A stretch of 64,000 nucleotides of DNA from Nigrospora sphaerica (lineage: Eukaryota > Ascomycota > Sordariomycetes > Amphisphaeriales > Apiosporaceae): positions 806,001-870,000 of the forward strand of contig JAGVVL010000021.1 in NCBI GenBank assembly GCA_018287875.1, in the 5' to 3' direction. This document shows, piece after piece, positions 54,118 to 64,000 of this stretch (positions are counted from its first letter, which is position 1; each line of letters opens with the position of its first letter). The notes beneath the pieces are model-generated. The model saw only the letters and a program-made list of their open reading frames with translations, had not been told where the DNA came from and made no database searches. Both the position numbers and the translations under genes were made by a program.

Positions 54118-55488
54118 ATGAATAAACCCAGTGAAGCAAGCCTAGTGACCGTCGCCGCCGCCGTAAAAACCGTCTTTCTTGGCCAGGTCATCAGAGAGAC
54201 TGCCAAGCAGTGCCATATCAACAAGGACTATCTCTACCGCCGTATTCAAGGTACACGCAGTGAAAGTAACGCGGTGAGGATCTTTGCCACCAAGCTAAAA
54301 GAAAATTTTTAATCGACTAGGTGTTTTGCAAGCAAACTTGGCTGGGCACCACTGCAGAGTCGTTCTCGCCTATTCGCGCAATCTATCTATCACCAATCTG
54401 GAGGCGGAAATCGGCTTGGCAAGCACTGGCTTCTCGCATTACTATCGATGAGTTCTTCGATCGCCTTGAAAACCAACAGGTTGTTGAGGTTCTGTAGAAG
54501 GATACGTACAACGTGGATGAGATTGACAACATGGCTGAGCTTGGAGACAACCCTCTGGTCATCGGTCCAGCTGCTGCGAAGAAGGTTCACACCATAGAAC
54601 CCGGAACCAGAGAGTGGGTGACAATTCTGGAGTGCGTGAGCGCGTCTGAGCGCGTCTTGCCGCCTCTGGTCATCTTCAAGGGCATTGACGTCCAGTATCA
54701 ATGGTTCAACTGCCTCAATGATAAACAGGACTTCCGAACTGGACCATTGTGCTGCTCCGCCACAGGCCGGAAGAACAATATAATTTCGTTGCGGTGGCAG
54801 AAGGAGATATTCTTGCCGAAGACACCCCGCTCGCACGGTGAATGGCGTCACCTGATTTTGGACTGGCATGGGACCCACGCTTACGAGGAAAAGTCCCGAT
54901 TGGACTTCTTTCCAGCGCACACGTCACAGGTAGTGCAACCATCGGATTTGGGTCCATTCTCAGTGTTGAAGCGCGCGTACCGCGCCTATCTTCGCGATGA
55001 CTGCTTTTCCAGCTTCATACAGGACCTAAGAAGACCGAGTTCCTGGAGGCATGGAACAAGCCGCGGAAAAAGGCCTCCACTCATCAGAACATCGCTTCTA
55101 GTTGGTACGCCACCAGGTTATTCCCAAGGGACCGTTCCAAGACGCTCAACCGTCGACCGGGGAAGCAGCGTGACCAAGATTGTTCAGATGTCACTTCAAG
55201 ACCGGTTCTAGTGGTCCCGCCGCCGAGTCTAACAGCAATGATGTCTGAAGCCGTTTTCAGCACACCAAAGAGCGCACGTCAATCGACAGATATTATGGCT
55301 AACCGGTGTCGGCTGGAACTAGCCTATGGAAGGCCAAGGTTCCCTTAATTCGTGCGTAAAGTGAACAGGTCCATAGGCCAGCTTCTGGGAGAAACTGAAG
55401 TTGGCGCTGACGGAAACGACTGTGAATATCAGATTATTTCGGACGAAAAGGTGATCATTGAGGGGCAGGAGTCTATGAAGATCTCCTG
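54118..55488 (+). pseudogene. Decayed pogo transposase D, right-arm copy
   Basis: 54118-54312 encodes the N-terminal HTH (IRETAKQCHINKDYLYRRI). 54513-55211 encodes a broken DDE core (VDEIDNMAELGDN, LILDWHGTH, FPAHTSQVVQPSD), and a C-terminal part to 55488 is recognisable. Multiple stops and indels. It is the better-preserved partner of 4602-5110 and belongs to the inverted duplication. Confidence 0.85.
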
Positions 55489-58349
55489 AGGCCAAACGGT
55501 ATGATGCTACCTACAAGGAACAAGAGACTTGTTTGATTTTGGCATACCATCGAGGCAACTGAAACAAACGACGGAAATGTTAAGTACCTCAGAGAAAATG
55601 TTGGTATGATAAAAGGAGATAAGGCTGACCCTGCCAAAATTATCGATGGAAGGACGAAACGAGATGGCAGACCGAAATAGAAACGCGCAAAGATTTTGGG
55701 CGACAAGAGCCAGCGCAAGAAGTGTACAGGAGTAACGACAGCTATCCATCGGCCCTTCCGTCCGGTCGTCAATAAATTACGTATTGAACAGTACAAGCGG
55801 CCGTCTTTCCAAGCTATGCGCTAGCACGCTCCAGTCCTGTTTGGACGAGATCCTCAATGACAGGAATCCATTTCCAGGCGTCTGTCATATCCTCGTTGGT
55901 GCTGTCCGGAAATCTGACCTGCTGTCGAACCACATCCGTCCACTGATCAATGCCCGACCACTGAAGAATATGTCCACCAAGACCTAAAGTCTGTGACTGG
56001 CGAATCCGGAAGACGCCGTGGATAATTCCCGAAGGAAAGAAGATTGTCTGTCCGGGTTTGAGAACCCAGTAGCGCCATCGTTGTTCCTTGTCGTAATGGT
56101 CGGGCTTTTCCATCCACCGTATGCGCTGGTCCTCAGATGGTCGTGACAACCACAGGAAACCAAATAGACCATCCTGAATAGTGATCCACGTGCCGAGACC
56201 GTGGCTGTCCGTATGCGGCGCTGTGCAATGCCCTCCTTCGGATAGAAGTGCCCAGCTCTCCAGATTTCTCCATTCGGCCCACTCTTCCCTGTTAGCCACG
56301 GCCCTTTCCGCACTGCCTCCATTGAGTACTGTGTCCCGAACCTGGGCTAGAAGCTGGCAGTTTTTACCTGTCAAACAGTCGGGCAGTGTGGAGGGCACGG
56401 GGCAGCTGCAGTCGAGCAAATTCCAAGGATTGTCCGTTTCTTCGCCAGGGAGAAATCGTTGGTAGACTTCTTGTACACTGTGCAACTCGTAGGAACATTT
56501 GCTCGCGTCCAGAGAAGGTACCTGAACAGAGACTGTCCGGCTGTGGTCCCCTATCCATTCAAAAAACTCCAGGATTGGCCTACCCGGAGATTTCCATCGA
56601 AAGTGCTGCTGGTGCTCCATAATAATGGGGACGTCTGGGGTTGTCGAGTCAAGTAAAATCTTGGCTTGGTGTCCACTCAAGACTTGTGCATCCACCATTC
56701 CAATCCCTTCGTCCGTACAAGGGTGTTTGCAAGCTTGTAAAACTGGAAGCAAGCAAAGGGCGGTTTGAGAGCCCCGGCTGCTCGATCCGTCCTTCGATCT
56801 TTGCCATACTTCAGAAATGGCCTGAGCCAGGTACTCCTCGTCCGTTACCGAGTCGCAGGCGGGATGTAAACCAGAGTCATGGCTCTGTGCAAGCTCAGGA
56901 GCCACGCCAAATGCTCGTCCATCTGGCTTTTGTCTTTTGGACGGATGACTTCGTGGGATATCCGGAGGCAACGATGTCGCCCGCTTCCGTTTTGAAGAAA
57001 CTGGAGTGATATCCATTGGCGCCGTAGAACCACTCGCTGGGATATGTGACAACTTGGCGGCAAGAGTCTTCAGTCGTCCCATATTCAATCCGTACTTTTC
57101 CAAGCGTGGAGCAGCCTTCCTTTTCCCTCGGGCCAAGTTCTGATGGGTATTCCTATTATTCCTAGCTCCGCCACACCCTTTGCGCCGAGATGTCGATTTG
57201 AAGCTTGCCTTCTTATGCTGATAAGCACTGCTGTCGTCGTCGTAGTCTTCGCCGCCAACGCCGTCACCACCACTGTCGCTATTGTTGCTGTAATGTTTCA
57301 CTGAACTCCGAAGGCTTCGCCTCAAAGGAACATTGGTAGGTGCCGTATCGATGGCGATGGAGCCACCGACAGAAATGCCGTTGGTGTCAGGGCCGTTCGC
57401 TTCCTCTATGACCGCTTCTTCGGTCCCGTCATCCGTACCGTCATGAGACACGTTGATGATGGAGCGGAATGCTGCGCTTGTGCAGCATAGAGCAGGGCTG
57501 TCAACTCGAGCTTGTGGTGTTGTGTCGCTTGTGGCTTCGGAGCAGCTTGTGTCTGTAGCACTCCAGATCCTGTCGTCTGCTGTACTTGTGGTTTTGCCCG
57601 ACTTCATGTCCGACGTTGGGACCATCAAATTTCGTACGCGAGTGCCATTGATGCCGTTCTGGAGAGCAAGCCTTTGGGGGACGATAAGCCCAAAACGGTC
57701 GAAACCGTATCCATGTGGCAATTGCTCTGCGTTCAACGTTGTAAAGGGAAGTGAGACTTCTTCGGGGTCGTTTTGTTTCACGTAGGGGCCGTCAGTTGTC
57801 CACAACCTCGCATTAGTCAGATCCGTCAATTCGAGGGGTGGCAGAACGTGTGCCTGCCGTGCGCCGACAGTCCGATACGCCGCCATACCAGTTGTTGAAA
57901 CCTAGGCAGAATTTGACTCCAGTTCGAGTGTTGTTTTGCCGTCAGGGCGAATTGAATAGCGAAATTGACTCCCCGTTCTCCAACGGAATAGTATTGGATC
58001 AAGTCCTTCCCCAACGGCCTGCCACCTTTCCCAATTCTCTGGTGATTCTAAGCCGGTTCTTAGATCCTTGGGCCGCAGTACCCACGAACTCCTGCCATGT
58101 TTCATCTGAATTCCTCGATACCTTGTACGTCGCCGACTCAGAAAAGGTCGGTTCGTAGTATGCGCACTCGATCTCCAAGCCGTTCTTCGTCTTCAGCAGC
58201 TCGTCGCGTTTGCTTAGACATAGCTCGTACTTCTTCGCCTCAGACGGGCAAGAACGGATGTCTTTCTGGAACTGCTTGACCTGGCTCGCTTTGAGCGCAC
58301 CTAGCATCAGCAGACTTTCTTCGACCGTGATTTCCTTGGAGCTGTCCAT
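54500..58349 (-). repeat. Right arm of the inverted duplication
   Basis: Partner of 1-5110. Holds the JmjC-like gene copy 2, its 3' flank (55510-55813) and pogo remnant D. Extends 5' of the sequence available at the left window edge. Confidence 0.8.
55814..58349 (-). pseudogene. JmjC-like protein gene, copy 2, with a G-run frame slip near its 5' end
   Basis: ATG 58349 (MDSSKEITVEESLLMLGALK) opens the 5' frame, which would be exon 1 if the intron proposed for copy 1 is real. The run at 58009-58012 has four G on the coding strand where copy 1 has five, so the frame ends after GRWGRT. The main frame (55814-57886, 690 codons) is open and keeps H558, D560 and H623. About 19 amino-acid differences from copy 1 are visible. 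Either copy 2 is a young pseudogene, it starts at the internal ATG 57886, or the G-run is an assembly error. Confidence 0.65.
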
Positions 58350-59969
58350 TGCGCAGCATTTTCACCGTTGGGTTTGGGAGTAAAGAAAAAATGCTGGAAC
58401 GACTCGTAGCGAAGAGAAGGCCGGCGGCAGAGGAATGTTAATGACACTAAGCCCGTTGTGGCAGTCATACACTTGAATGAGTGTTCCACAGTAATAATGC
58501 TACTGGGGGTCAGCTAGCCGCCATGATTCCGTGGGGGTTTGTTACCATCATTCCTACACCTGGAGACTGATCTGGGCCATGGTGATCCCTACGTGTCTGG
58601 ATCCAGGAAAGCCGTCCCAGGCTCATGTCCGGCCGGATACAAAAACTTGTTGCTACCACGTCATCCCAATTTGCCTGCGATCTCACCTGCCTACCGAGAT
58701 CAGCGGTACGAATCCACCGATGCCTGGAGGCCGTGTCGCTATCTAAGGCCTATTTTACTTGGTAAACATGACTCAAACCAGCCATTGATGTCGGCCGATC
58801 ACGCGCCGATTCATAGTTTCTGTCCGGGCTATCAGACTTCCTGTGGGTGCCTCCTACGACATTAAAGCACTAAATGAGCACCCCGGGACTGGTTGGAAAC
58901 GCTAGTGGCTGCTTCTCCACCTGTATTGGCGCTACACTAAATGTCAGATTCACGCTGGTGACAGAACGCCGGAGCACTTCCGAGGTTGAAGTCGCCCTAG
59001 GGAGCTGATCAGGCGACCCCATTACGTTCTCCATTGCGGTGGAGTGATCTCCTGCCGTCGCGTGCGCCTACTGGTTAGTGAAACTGGACCAACTCAACCC
59101 CCGCGTCCCTCCTACCAATCTATGGAAATGGAGAAGCTGTTAGGCGTCTCTGGTTCTGAGTGGATTGCCCATAGCCCTCCCAGCTGATAAAAAAACCTTC
59201 GTGGAAGGTTGTACCATGGGGGAGCAGGTCCGATTGGGCCGACACAAGCTTCCAGGTCAACGCGTGATTTTTCATGTGCAAAACTTGATCTCTACTGTTC
59301 TCAATCTCCCAACGGTAAAGAAGAAGGAGGTTTTTTTTTTAGTTCCAAGGATGTTTTTCCTCCCATGGAGGTTTGTGTCTTGGGTCGGCTTTGGAGGCGG
59401 TCCTGCCTGGCCGTCACCCAGTTCTGGCAAAGCTCGTTAGCGAAGTCTTAGATACATGAATGCAATGGAGAGGGCAGTGTGTCATGGCGACTAAATTAAT
59501 TGCCAGTTAATGAAGATAAGGGGCAAGCGACCAGCGATAAGCACAGGTGATAAAGACGATGACGAACGACAAACGACGAACGATACTGGTTGGTCAATTC
59601 ATTTTGACTCACATTAATCCCCGATACAGCCACAGCCACCATCTTCACTCTCTCAGTATACGGTTGGCCGAGGAACTGTCGGAAGCTGCCCTGGTTGAAC
59701 CACAAGAAGTCCACCGAGCTGCCCTGGCGCTCGCGGCTCCTCGACTACATAAATACCCGTCAGATCATGCGTTACTGACCATCTTCCAGCATCATATCAA
59801 CCGACTGTCAGCCAGCCTTTCAGCGGCGATTCGAGCGATACGATGAACAATGCGGTGCAGTCTGTGCCGGCAAGAGACCATGCTCCCGGCAACAGGAGCG
59901 GACGTTTGCGGGTAGGCATAAATGAAAAACACCGGCGACAGCTGGGACGGCAAGCGCCGTTGCTCGCTG

Positions 59970-59970
<1 letters not shown>
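58350..59970. other. Upstream region of JmjC copy 2; otherwise nothing recognised
   Basis: 58350-58500 should contain the promoter of the minus-strand gene. The remaining frames are short and patternless. Confidence 0.4.
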
Positions 59971-60000
<30 letters not shown>

Positions 60001-60190
60001 TCGCCGTGTTGGGACTGTGTCCCGCCTCCCAGGGGGCATCTGGCGTGCGAGAGTCTATCTATATACAAGGATTGCACTGTGATGTACCGCATATCTAGCC
60101 TAGTGGCAACCTGATGTTCGAACCACATCCGTGGCTCCTCCGTGCGAGCCCGTTCTCGGTGAAAGTGTCGAGGCCCCGCGTCTGCTGAAG
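59971..60190 (-). mobile_element. 3' fragment of the second LINE family with (AAG)n tail
   Basis: Minus strand matches 49291-49487 and ends in about ten AAG units (59971-60000). Classic truncated LINE copy. Confidence 0.7.
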
Positions 60191-61589
60191 GCGTGAGGCC
60201 CAGGCACAAGATGTCGCGAAACAGCCCGGCAAAGAAGGTTCTAGGCTTGTTGGACGTACTGAGCGCAGGCTTAAAAGCATTCAGCGTTGGTAGGGGCAAT
60301 CTTCAACTAGAAGCCACCGTATCCTTCAAACATTCATCTCTATCCCGGCAAGATCTTGGTGGCGGCTGCAGCGACACGACGACGACCAACGCACTGGGCG
60401 GCCTCGGCTGCATCGTAGCCCTCCTTTCTGCAAGTATACTATCGTTGGCCGAAACTGAAGTGTCTCGTTTACAAGAGCCGGAGATGGGACCACTGCGGCC
60501 TACTGTTGAACCCACGGACTGTCGTCCTGGATATCCTCTTCGCCCCGTGGTGCTAACCCCCGCTCGAATACCGCCTTGACCTGCGACAACCAGCCCATGA
60601 GCCGCTGCATCTGTTGTTGCAACCTGGTCGCACCGCGTGAAAAAGAAGGGACGATAAGAGGGGCGATGACAGGGGCCATCAAGAACCTACATGCACTCTA
60701 TCTTTTGCGTGCTATGGGACACAGGACGGTCAGCTGGACCCCTCCCTAGGGTTCGGGCAACTTACAAATTCTGAATCCTGCGAGAGCCGCCGACGGTGCT
60801 TAGCAGGAGTGGTCAACGAGTGCAGGTCGACTTACGCCTGGCCGCAACGGTCCAGTCCAGCTTCTTGGCTACCGAACCAATGCGAAAGTTCGTGGAGCTC
60901 GTGCAAGACTGTATCGAGTTTTCGAGACAGGTCGGTGGCTCCATGGAGTGATCTACATCTCCATCAGCACAACCTCCGCGTGGGGCCCAGAGGAGGGAAG
61001 GCTCATACGTGGGCGACGGGCCGAAGGGGTCGTCCTCGAACCCCTCCTCGTACCTATCCTTCTCGCCATCGTATAGGCTAGGGACGGCTAGTAGGGATAA
61101 GTGAGGCTGGGAGGGGGGTGTTGGCACGGGGCGAGACTAGGCGGATAGGGGTGCAGGCGCAGCGGTCGGGAAAGCTATACCATCACCCTTGGTGCCGTAG
61201 CCGGTCGACCTACGAACGTGTCGCGGAGGGGCCTGGCGCTGGCCACTGTACTGCTGGGAGCTCATATTGCCTGTGGAAGGGGCTCGGGCAGAGAAGGAAC
61301 AAGAATATGGTCCGAAAGTCCGAGCCAAGGGTGACAAAAAGTGGCCTGACGGATGTCTACTCTATGCTTGATGTAGGAACCGATTCAATACATACGCTCA
61401 TCCTGTGGAACTAGATATAGATCAGGCCAGAAAAGATGTTCCATAGGTCCTTCCTGAACAGCTGCCCCCTCGGGTATGTTACGTTGCCCATAGCCGAACA
61501 GGTATATCGCGCCTACAAGAGGAGTGACGGGTGGAATACAATAGAACAGCAAGAACGAGCTGAGGACGACAGGACAGAAACTACGGCGG
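60191..61589. other. No supported gene
   Basis: Part of 60190-60300 may extend the LINE fragment. Frames such as 60193-60579 lack recognisable features. Confidence 0.35.
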
Positions 61590-61800
61590 TGTGGATGCTG
61601 CCACGGTTAGAAGCTGCTACGGAAGAAGCGGCTACAAAAGAAGCTGCGACGAACAGAAACTGCGAAGGGCAGAAGCTGCTACAAACAAAAGCTACTACAG
61701 ACAGAAGCTACTACAGATAGAAGCTACTACAGACAGAAGCTACTACAGACAGAAGCTACTACAGACAGAAGCTACTACAGACAGAAGCTGCACGGGTCGA
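61590..61800 (+). repeat. 16-bp minisatellite, unit near GAAGCTACTACAGACA
   Basis: Six almost perfect units at 61691-61790, with degenerate units on both sides (GCTACGG/GCTACAA variants). Confidence 0.85.
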
Positions 61801-61869
61801 TGCTGCGACGGACAGAAGCATCGCCAGAAAACAGCATCTTATAAACCATTAAGCGCAAACAGGACGGGC

Positions 61870-63760
61870 GTCCAGCCAGTTCCGGCCTAAATTTCGCCCA
61901 TCGCGTGCCGGGCGAAAGGGCCTTTCGGCGCGAGCGAAGCAGGCGGACGAAGCAGGAAGCAGGAACCGTACGGGGCAGGGAGTAGAAACAAGACGGAGAA
62001 AGAAGCAAAAGTAGGAAGCGGATGTAGCAGGACGTGGACGGGGTAAGGCGAGTCGAGTACGCAAGATCCGGTCGGCGCCCTATGAAACGAAGCACGGCCC
62101 GAAGTAGCACCAGGCCATATCCGCCAACACACAACCACAAATAGCCAAGGAGCACGCGTCACAACCAACCCGATCTGGAACGGCCACGGCCCAGCCGGAA
62201 GGGTCGTTCTGGCGTCGGGCACGGCGCCGCAGCCAAGCAGAATGCGAGCAGCAAACTAAGTTGTGCATAGGCCCCCATACGCGGCACCATGTCAACAATG
62301 GCACTTGGTTGGTTAAGGCTGCGACGGAGATACTACTATGGAAAGAAACTGCGAAGGACAGGAGCGACGACAAACAGAAGCCTCGAAGCAGAGAAGCTGT
62401 TACAGAGGAAAGCTACTAGTGAAGCGACTGCCATGGGTGAATTGTGCCGCGGATAGAAATTTCTACGGATAGAAGTCGAAACCGACGAAAGCTGTGATAG
62501 GTGAATGCTGCGATGGGGTGAATGTTGGCACGGATCGAAGTTGCGACGAACAGAAACTGCGAGGGGTTGATGGTGTTACCGACAGAAGCCAGTACGGACA
62601 AAAGCTTCCACAGAAAGAAGCTCCTATAAAGGGACAGTACTATGTACTGAAACTGCCACGGGTAGACGTTGCCAAAGATAGAAGTTGCTGCGGACAGAAG
62701 CTGTGACAAGCAGAAGCTGCCACGAGAAGAAGCGGCTACTGATGAAAGCAGCTGTAACAGGGTGGATGTTGGCACGGATAGAAGCTGGTACGGATAGAGG
62801 CTACGACTGGAGAAGCTGCCACAAGCACGCAGAGCCGCGGAAGGAAGTATGGTGCGAATCGCAGAGCTGATCGAGAGTACGTGCGCCCAGCCGGTTCAAT
62901 ACCAGCGCCTTGCCCATCGCGTGCGGGGCGAAAGGATCTTTTGGATCCGAGTGACGGAAAGCTCCCACAGCGTCGACACTGCAGCAAGGCACAAGGGACG
63001 AAACAGGCAAAGTAAGAAAAGGAGGAGTCGACAACGGAGCTTCTACAGGGAGAGGCTACGGCAGACAGAAGCTACGATTAAAAGGCGCTGCTATAGACAG
63101 AAGCCGCTCCTTTCCTGGCCCGTCGAGGGAAGGATGTTACGGCCTGAGCCAAGTATCCGGAAACGGATACTAGCACATATAGAAGGAACTAAGATGGAGC
63201 AGGAAGCGGGCAAAGCAGGCAGTGAACGAAGTAGAGAGCGGAAGAAGCAGTAAGCAGTCGAAGCAGGAAGTGGGCGAAACAGGAAGAGCCGAGTACGCAA
63301 GATCCGGTCGACGTCCTAGAAAAACGCAACACGCCCAGAAGTGACACGAGATTCCATCGGCGGCACTGCCCTAAAAGCTCCGAACACAGCTAGAGACAGC
63401 CAAGATCACGCGTCGCAACAGATCCGATCCAGAACGGTTGCAAAGGGCCGTACATGGGGCAGTATCGGAACCTGGGGTCAGACACGGCGCGGTGCAAAAG
63501 CAGCATGTCAGCAGGAACCAGGCGAAGTAGGAAGCAGGAACTAGTCGAAGCAGGAAGCGGACGAGGTAGGAACCAGACGAAGCAGAAGAGTCGAATACAC
63601 CGGAGCTGACCAACGCCCCTAAGAAAAGGAGCAGACCAAGAAGTAGCACCAGCTCATATCTGTCGCTGTCCCAAGAGCGCCAAACACACGCATCACAATA
63701 GACCCGACCCAGAACGGCTACGATCAATCCGGCAGGGGCGTACGCAGGGCGCAGATCGCG
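61870..63760 (+). repeat. Large degenerate tandem repeat containing the GAAGCT motif family
   Basis: A block near 61880-61940 (GCCCATCGCGTGC.GGGCGAAAGG) recurs at 62910-62960. A block at 62050-62200 (GAGTACGCAAGATCCGGTCG) recurs at 63290-63450 and, more diverged, at 63585-63725. Degenerate GAAGCTGC-type units fill 62330-62830 and 63030-63110. Frames across it on both strands are by-products of the repeat. Confidence 0.65.
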
Positions 63761-64000
63761 AGGTGGCTCCGGACATGGCGCACAAGCAGTATCACGGTTA
63801 CGTAAGGCGCATAGGAGGCGCCCTCGAGGTCGGATATATCGCCCAGGTCGAGGAAGCCCGATGCTTCCAGCGTCATCTTCTGACGGCCCCTGCGATGATG
63901 GGTCCCGAAGGCGCTGGCCACAGCCTTATTGAGCTTGACTGCATTCCCAGCGAGCCGCACCGTTCTTCCGCTTTCTAGCTGCTGGCACTACTTGGCACAA

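Noticed and set aside
60813..61414. Frames of 90-104 codons
   Set aside because: No motif, no splice signals, overlapping on both strands.
61591..61890. 99-codon frame through the minisatellite
   Set aside because: Encoded periodicity follows the 16-bp DNA repeat; no evidence of a protein.

Overview
This window is nuclear DNA of a filamentous ascomycete fungus (Pezizomycotina, most likely a Sordariomycete). The evidence is short spliceosomal introns (46-82 nt, with CTGAC/GCTAAC branch points), a GH64 beta-1,3-glucanase, a fungal bZIP factor, a fungal RGS-domain protein, Fot1/pogo DNA transposons, a Tad-like LINE, and Copia and chromodomain-Gypsy retroelements. It looks like a gene-poor, transposon-rich accessory or subtelomere-like compartment. 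I saw no rRNA, tRNA or CRISPR features.

Layout. 1-5.1 kb and 54.1-58.3 kb are the two arms of an inverted duplication. Each arm carries a near-identical JmjC-like gene followed by a decayed pogo transposase; a younger pogo element (2670-4599) sits in the left arm. 5.6-14.1 kb holds a solo Copia LTR with a perfect target duplication and a complete Copia element (6745-14108, minus strand). 14.1-22.7 kb is the main host-gene stretch: a decayed kinase-like gene, a three-exon bZIP gene and a secreted GH64 glucanase, separated by featureless DNA and three copies of a ~135-bp TG..CA repeat. 22.7-38.8 kb is a triple nest: a Tad-like LINE is interrupted, inside its own stop codon, by a pogo element, whose transposase is interrupted by a 9.4-kb Gypsy chromovirus with identical LTRs. 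38.8-48 kb holds an acidic unknown gene and a MATE-like membrane protein. 48-52 kb is a pile of pogo, LINE and solo-LTR fragments. 53.6 kb encodes a short RGS-domain protein. 58.4-64 kb is mostly degenerate repeats.

The most interesting observation is that both LTR retrotransposons, although from different superfamilies, carry an extra intron-containing gene on the opposite strand between pol and the 3' LTR, convergent with pol. The two predicted antisense products share the same cysteine signature (K-C-x2-C-x6-C-x2-[IV]-P-E). In the Copia element the two stop codons overlap in one TTAA. This suggests a retroelement-borne accessory protein family acquired or kept by both Copia and Gypsy lineages.

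A second window-wide pattern concerns data quality. Nearly every frameshift found (Gypsy gag, RT and integrase, the Gypsy antisense gene, the pogo at 49.7-51.6 kb, the 40-42 kb gene and the second JmjC copy) can be explained by loss of one base (once two) in a homopolymer run. These breaks may be assembly errors rather than decay. The nonsense codons, by contrast, look like C-to-T type changes.
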